A DNA stretch of 64,000 nt from Chaetoceros tenuissimus (taxonomy: Eukaryota > Bacillariophyta > Thalassiosirophyceae > Chaetocerotales > Chaetocerotaceae). The translations under genes and the position numbers were made by a program. Positions 59,938 through 64,000 of the stretch are shown here, one piece after another. Numbering within the stretch: the stretch's first letter is position 1; each line of letters opens with the position of its first letter. The stretch covers positions 3,224,001-3,288,000 of the forward strand of contig BLLK01000069.1 in NCBI GenBank assembly GCA_021927905.1, in the 5' to 3' direction. The notes beneath the pieces were generated by a model that saw only the letters and a list, made by a program, of their open reading frames with translations, ran no database searches and was not told the DNA's origin.

Positions 59938-62209
59938 ATGGGAGAAGAAATTGACGAAGAACATGCCTTGGAAACTAAAGCCTCGACTGAATATAAATCC
60001 AAAAGACGACGAAAGGTAATTTGAAAATTTGCTGTAAATCTAAAATCCACAATTGACAAGCAACTCAGATTTCCTCCATCCAATCTTACAGATTCATTTC
60101 TTTGCGGGGCCTGCTTGTCGATACAATGTAGTCAAAAGTGCTGCACATTCATTAGGATGGAGACTGATAAATGAAGAATCGACTCTCAAAGAGCAACAAT
60201 CTAGCAATGTTATCTGGGTAGACACCTCACCAGTGCATCAATACTTTGCATACATCAAGCCATGGCAGAGAATAAATCATTTCCCAGGAATGGTAAACAT
60301 TGCAAGGAAATCTAGGTTGGCGGAAAATCTCGAAATGATGAAGAAACAATTTGACCAAGAATATAACTTCTTCCCGAGAACTTTTGTCATTCCTAGAGAT
60401 TTGGGTATCATTCAAGACTTTTGTAATTCTTCTCGAAAAAGTAAAAAAATACTCATTTTGAAACCGGATGGAGGTGCGCAGGGCAAAGGCATCTTTCTCA
60501 CTCGAAACTATGAAGATATTCGAAGCTTAAAGAGTACACATGTTGCACAAGAATACATTGCAAATCCACTATTGATTGAAGGAAAGAAGTTTGATTTGCG
60601 CATTTATGTACTGGTGACAAGCTGTGATCCACTCCGTATTTATCTTTTCAATGATGGACTGGTTCGTCTCTGTACTGAAGATTTTGTAAAGCCAAACAAT
60701 ATGAATATGGACGATAAGTGCATGCACCTTACCAACTTTTCCATAAATCGCACTAGTGAGCAGTATGAAGATTGCGAAAATGATGACGGTGATACTGGAA
60801 GCAAACGAAGTGTCAAGTGGTTGATGGAATGGCTATCGAAAGAATATGGAGGTGCTGCTACAGATGCCATGTGGACAGAAATTGGAGATATATGCGTCAA
60901 GACAATTTTGAGCATTGCACCAATTCTACAACGGGAATACAGAGGGATTTTTGGTCAAGATGAGAATCGAGAGGTAAACGAGACATCAGCATCTGGCAAG
61001 CAAAACAAGAGAATTATGGGAAGTCGATGCTTCGAGGTCCTTGGAATTGACATCATGATTGATTCCGATCTTAAACCACACATGATCGAGGTCAATCACC
61101 TCCCTTCGTTTGCAACAGGGAGTCCTTTGGATGAGTCCATCAAATCTAGAGTCATTCAACAAGCATTATCAGTTATCAGCTGTTCATCATCTGATCAACG
61201 AAACTATGAAGCTATGGAAAAGAAGCGTATGATGGAACGCAATTCCATGCTTGGTCCTATTCATCAAAGTCAGCAGTCAGACGAGCAGGATGACTCCTCT
61301 AATAGAAAAAGAAATGATGTGGTCCAGCATAAAACATTCAAGGAGCGAGTCACTGAAATTTATACAATGTATGCACCAGACAAGCTTGACAAAATTGATA
61401 CATGGATTGAAAAGTACCAAGGCTATGAAGAATGGTTCATAAAAAAGCTAGAGGACAAGTATATACATTCAGTGAGCGAGGATGAAGAGGAAAATGACGA
61501 CTCGGAAGATGATGCAGCCAATAATGATGGAGTGATGGAGTCCCAAAGTACAAAGCCACTTCACCTTGCTGCTGAAAACGACTCCAGTGAAATTGCCTCT
61601 CGTGAATACGAAATATTGGTGGAAAAAGGTGACTACCAAAGAATCTTTCCCTCGTGTGGTGAGTTGAAAGCAACAAGACAACCACTATACCTCAAAATGC
61701 AGCAGTTTGCAAAGGAAAACGATGAAAGAGAGCAACAGCGACTGACTCGACCCCTTTGGTTGCAACGGAAAGACTATGCGGACGATGATGATACACCAAA
61801 AGACACTGATCCCGATCAACCATGTACAAATTCGTCAAGTAGAGGAGACTGGCTTCTTCATGGCAATGTTCATATTAAGAAGCAAAAGGTTTTCTCTCCA
61901 AAGATTATTGGACCTCCGTCTCAGAAGCAGGTAGAAGCTGCCGAGAGGCTATCAAAGGGCTTTTCTGTTGAAGATCGTGATACCGTACACAAAAATAGTG
62001 TCAATGATTCATTCATAGAAAGAATATTCAAGGCAGAGGAAATAGGGAAGCAACGTAGAAAATGTAACGAGGACAAAGCTTTTCACAAGACACAGCTTCA
62101 AGTGAACCCAATCAACCTGCAGTTTGCACCTCATTTCGACGGAAAGATGCTTCATGTTGGGAGGAGATTTTATCTTGATTTTGCTGGAAGAAAACTCTCG
62201 ACATACTGA
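59938..62209 (+). CDS. Tubulin-tyrosine-ligase-like (TTLL) glutamylase
   Basis: Two exons, 59938-60015 and 60092-62209, phase 0, give 731 residues. The TTL domain spans about residues 27-390: IHFFAGPACRYNVVKSAAHS, WVDTSPVHQYFAYIKPWQRI, HFPGMVNIARKSRL, ATP-grasp elements ILILKPDGGAQGKGIFLT and EGKKFDLRIYVLVTSC, KCMHLTNFSINRTSE, and the metal-binding DIMIDSDLKPHMIEVNHLPS. The K-F-D-x-R and W-x-N-x-F-P order fits polyglutamylases such as TTLL6/7/13 rather than true tyrosine ligase. A basic C-terminal region with acidic patches (SEDEEENDDSEDDAANNDG) may bind the microtubule. Such enzymes glutamylate tubulin tails, mainly in cilia and centrioles. Confidence 0.9.
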
Positions 62210-62219
62210 AAAAGAAGAA

Positions 62220-62245
62220 CGATTACAAACTATAAAATCATCTAT
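62220..62245 (-). pseudogene. Echo of the SET gene tail
   Basis: CGATTACAAACTATAAAATC, then ATCTAT, matches CGTTTACAAATTATACAATC, then ATATCT, at 62262-62287, 21 of 26 bases. The second copy spans the stop codon and last codons (DMIV) of the SET gene. The echo lies 42 bases downstream of it on the minus strand. Confidence 0.55.
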
Positions 62246-62271
62246 CTGGTCCTATTGTAATCGTTTACAAA

Positions 62272-62967
62272 TTATACAATCATATCTTCATATCCTTCCC
62301 AATAGTAGTCACCATAATTGAAGCAGATTTCTTCTCCTACCTCAATGTCTCGTAAGGCAACAAAGAACAGCCTCGGTGGAATAAAAACGTCTCCTTCCCA
62401 ATTTTCTGGTATTTCCTCAACATCAGCGTTACAAAAATTGGTTCCATTTTTTTCATCTTCTTCCAAGGATGCATGATTGAGATATCTGCCCCAAGAAGAC
62501 TTTTCTAAATCTTCTCCATCTATATAAAAGTCATTTCCAACATCAAACAGATATTCCCCCGTCATGGTTTGATTGCGAAGTTCCCTACTTTGAATCCATT
62601 TCTCATCATCTTTATTCATTTCCCCAATTTCCCAATATCTTCTTTCGACCTGTTCCTTTGTGAGTATCCCCCCTGCATATTCACCAAACCATGCTCCTTT
62701 CGGAATTGGCAGTGCTGCAAACACTCCCATTCCTCTCCCTTCCGAGGCTTGGATGAATACACCATCTGCTAGTGCAGTTTGATGTGCAAATGGTAAATCA
62801 TTATTGGTGTCAGTGTGGTATTCTTCATTGACTTGTTGGATCAGTAGATAGTCATGAATTGGCTTTGTCTTTGCATGGAAAGAAATTGCAAAGGATGATA
62901 CCAAAGTGACAAGAGAAAAGAGTATATTTGCAGTGAGTACGTAGTGAAATTGTAATGTGCATTCCAT
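62272..62967 (-). CDS. SET-domain protein with signal-like N-terminus
   Basis: One exon of 231 residues. The N-terminal 35 residues are hydrophobic (YVLTANILFSLVTLVSSFAI) and look like a signal peptide, perhaps with an SSFAI plastid-type site. The SET domain then reads GVFIQASEGRGMGVFAALPI, PKGAWFGEYAGGILT, YLFDVGNDFYIDGED, GRYLNHASLEED (the NH cofactor motif) and EVGEEICFNYGDYYWEG (the catalytic Tyr). An insert between NH and the last motif (FCNADVEEIPENWEGDVFIP) is typical of animal and algal PRDM/SETD-like proteins. SET enzymes methylate lysines of histones or other proteins. A secretory or plastid location would be atypical for a histone enzyme, so a non-histone target is possible. Confidence 0.83.
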   Translation of the reverse strand: MECTLQFHYVLTANILFSLVTLVSSFAISFHAKTKPIHDYLLIQQVNEEYHTDTNNDLPFAHQTALADGVFIQASEGRGMGVFAALPIPKGAWFGEYAGGILTKEQVERRYWEIGEMNKDDEKWIQSRELRNQTMTGEYLFDVGNDFYIDGEDLEKSSWGRYLNHASLEEDEKNGTNFCNADVEEIPENWEGDVFIPPRLFFVALRDIEVGEEICFNYGDYYWEGYEDMIV

Positions 62968-63347
62968 GATGATCCGTCACCCATATTCGAGATTTATGTT
63001 GAAGAATAAAGAAGTTATTACGCAAGTATCTTATCAAGTTCTCTCAAGTATCTTGCATTCAAAATGTATTAAATGAGACGAGAAAGATAACTTCAACTTG
63101 ATATCTTTTCATGTTTTTCTTACCCAATGTCGACAAAGTATCTACCAAGTCAACAGGAGTTTAGTCCCATCTTTGAAGACGAGCTGGACACGACTGGTGC
63201 ACGACCAAGTTAAGATGAAAAAGTGCAGCTAGCTGTGCTGCTGCATGTTGTGTATCCTAATAATTCCATTGAAGTTATTACCTACTATGTACAAACTACG
63301 CATTTTAGGAGCAAACATAGAGCTCCTTATTTCATTTCTATACAGAG
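62968..63347. other. Divergent intergenic region
   Basis: Shared upstream region of the SET gene and the truncated gene at the right end. Nothing recognisable. Confidence 0.45.
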
Positions 63348-63920
63348 ATGCAAATGAAACTTCTAGTTGTTCTTCACTTCTTTGCTGCATCTCTAGACAT
63401 TTTCGTGTCAGCTTGCGAAGATCTCACTCTCGATAGTGTATCACCTTGGAAAGATTCAGCTGGAGACGGTTGCTCATGGTATGCAACTAGTGATAGATGT
63501 ATACGTTATGGTAACTCGTGGGAAAACTTTGGACTGGTGGCAAATGAAGCATGTTGTGTATGTGGAGGAGGAACTACACGTGTAACTTCAAGTCCACGTA
63601 TAACTATGAGTCCAACTTCAAGTCCAACTCCATGGGGGCCTTATTGGAATGACAATAGTTCTACCGAAGACGAAGACGATCCTACAACAACTATACTTGC
63701 TCTGTTGGGAGCGGTCATTGGATTGTGGTTATTTATCGGATGTGTGAAAGTATGTGCCAAGAACGCATCTCAAAATTCAAACAACAATGCGGCACCATCC
63801 ACCAATCTACGGACGAGACCAGCACAAGAGCCTCCTCAACAGACACAACATGCAGCAAGCAGTATTGTTGATGAAAGAGACGTTCGAAGACAATTCATTC
63901 TTACAAATATTATTCACAAG
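63348..63920 (+). CDS. Type I membrane protein with Cys-rich ectodomain, cut by window edge; probable RING-finger gene
   Basis: First exon of a gene, 63348-63920 (191 codons, phase 0, GTAATT donor at 63921); the rest lies beyond the window. A signal peptide (MKLLVVLHFFAASLDIFV) leads to a small ectodomain with six cysteines: ACEDLTLDSVSPWKDSAGDG, CSWYATSDRCIRYG and NEACCVCGGG, a module common in diatom surface proteins. A PTSSPT linker follows, then a membrane helix (TTTILALLGAVIGLWLFIGC). The cytosolic part is Gln/Asn-rich and ends VRRQFILTNIIHK exactly at the splice site. The RING-H2 gene at 11814 ends its second exon with FVRRNIIIK at the same phase, so a RING finger downstream is predicted. 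Confidence 0.75.
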
Positions 63921-64000
63921 GTAATTTTTCATTGTAAATTTATGCATCTAAACATGTCCTATCCAATGTACATTCTCATCACATTTTATGCTTCCTTGGA

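Overview
This is nuclear DNA from a photosynthetic stramenopile, almost certainly a diatom. The evidence is: an AT-rich background; short GT-AG introns of roughly 70-150 bases in about half the genes; several proteins that begin with a signal peptide ending in an ASAFAP-type plastid cleavage site (for example NAFSI in the triosephosphate isomerase, AFSFT in the thioredoxin-fold protein, HSFSI in the PPR protein); secreted proteins with PT/PS-rich linkers; and chitin-active enzymes. The species cannot be named from the window. A tubulin polyglutamylase-like gene would suit a centric diatom with flagellated gametes, but that is weak evidence. I find about 30 protein genes on both strands, two of them cut by the window edges. 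I see no rRNA, tRNA, CRISPR array, transposon or virus-derived element.

Layout. 1-9,000: 3' truncated gene for a likely thylakoid-lumen protein (minus), HtrA/Deg-type protease, methylthioribulose-1-phosphate dehydratase, an unknown protein, and an FkbM-type methyltransferase whose tail has been tandemly duplicated into its 3' flank. 9,100-14,500: an Hsp70 with a plastid-type presequence yet an EEVD end, a membrane RING-H2 protein, and an organellar PPR protein. 15,400-20,000: a secreted LPMO-GH18 chitinase-CBM14 protein, then a plastid CcmI-like protein. 20,100-26,100: a 1,899-residue BRCT protein with phospho-mediator features. 26,800-30,400: a secreted M11-like metalloprotease with a mucin-like stalk and one apparent frameshift. 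30,500-41,000: plastid glutaredoxin/GST-like protein, chalcone-isomerase-like protein, plastid triosephosphate isomerase, longin R-SNARE, secreted sulfatase, GT61-like glycosyltransferase, GFA/CENP-V protein. 41,500-48,300: multispan membrane protein, ankyrin protein, short-chain dehydrogenase, and a remarkable fusion of two almost identical phosphoethanolamine-type N-methyltransferases with a class II aldolase. 48,700-53,300: a 1,462-residue FAAL-ACP-membrane synthetase of the poly-lysine-synthetase (Pls) type. 54,500-64,000: VPS36 of ESCRT-II, an unknown acidic protein, a NYN-domain protein, a TTLL ligase, a SET protein and a 3' truncated membrane protein that probably continues into a RING finger.

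The genes are independent eukaryotic units rather than operons. Functional themes do recur: polysaccharide remodelling outside the cell (LPMO-chitinase, sulfatase, glycosyltransferase, metalloprotease), plastid and periplastid proteins (lumen protein, Hsp70, TPI, GST-like, CcmI-like), and membrane traffic (SNARE, VPS36). A structural theme is that several genes have degenerate echoes of coding sequence in their 3' flanks: the FkbM, Hsp70, GT61 and SET genes echo their own tails, an LPMO fragment lies behind Hsp70, and a metalloprotease fragment lies behind the metalloprotease gene. The strongest candidates for something undescribed are the methyltransferase-methyltransferase-aldolase fusion and the LPMO-chitinase fusion.
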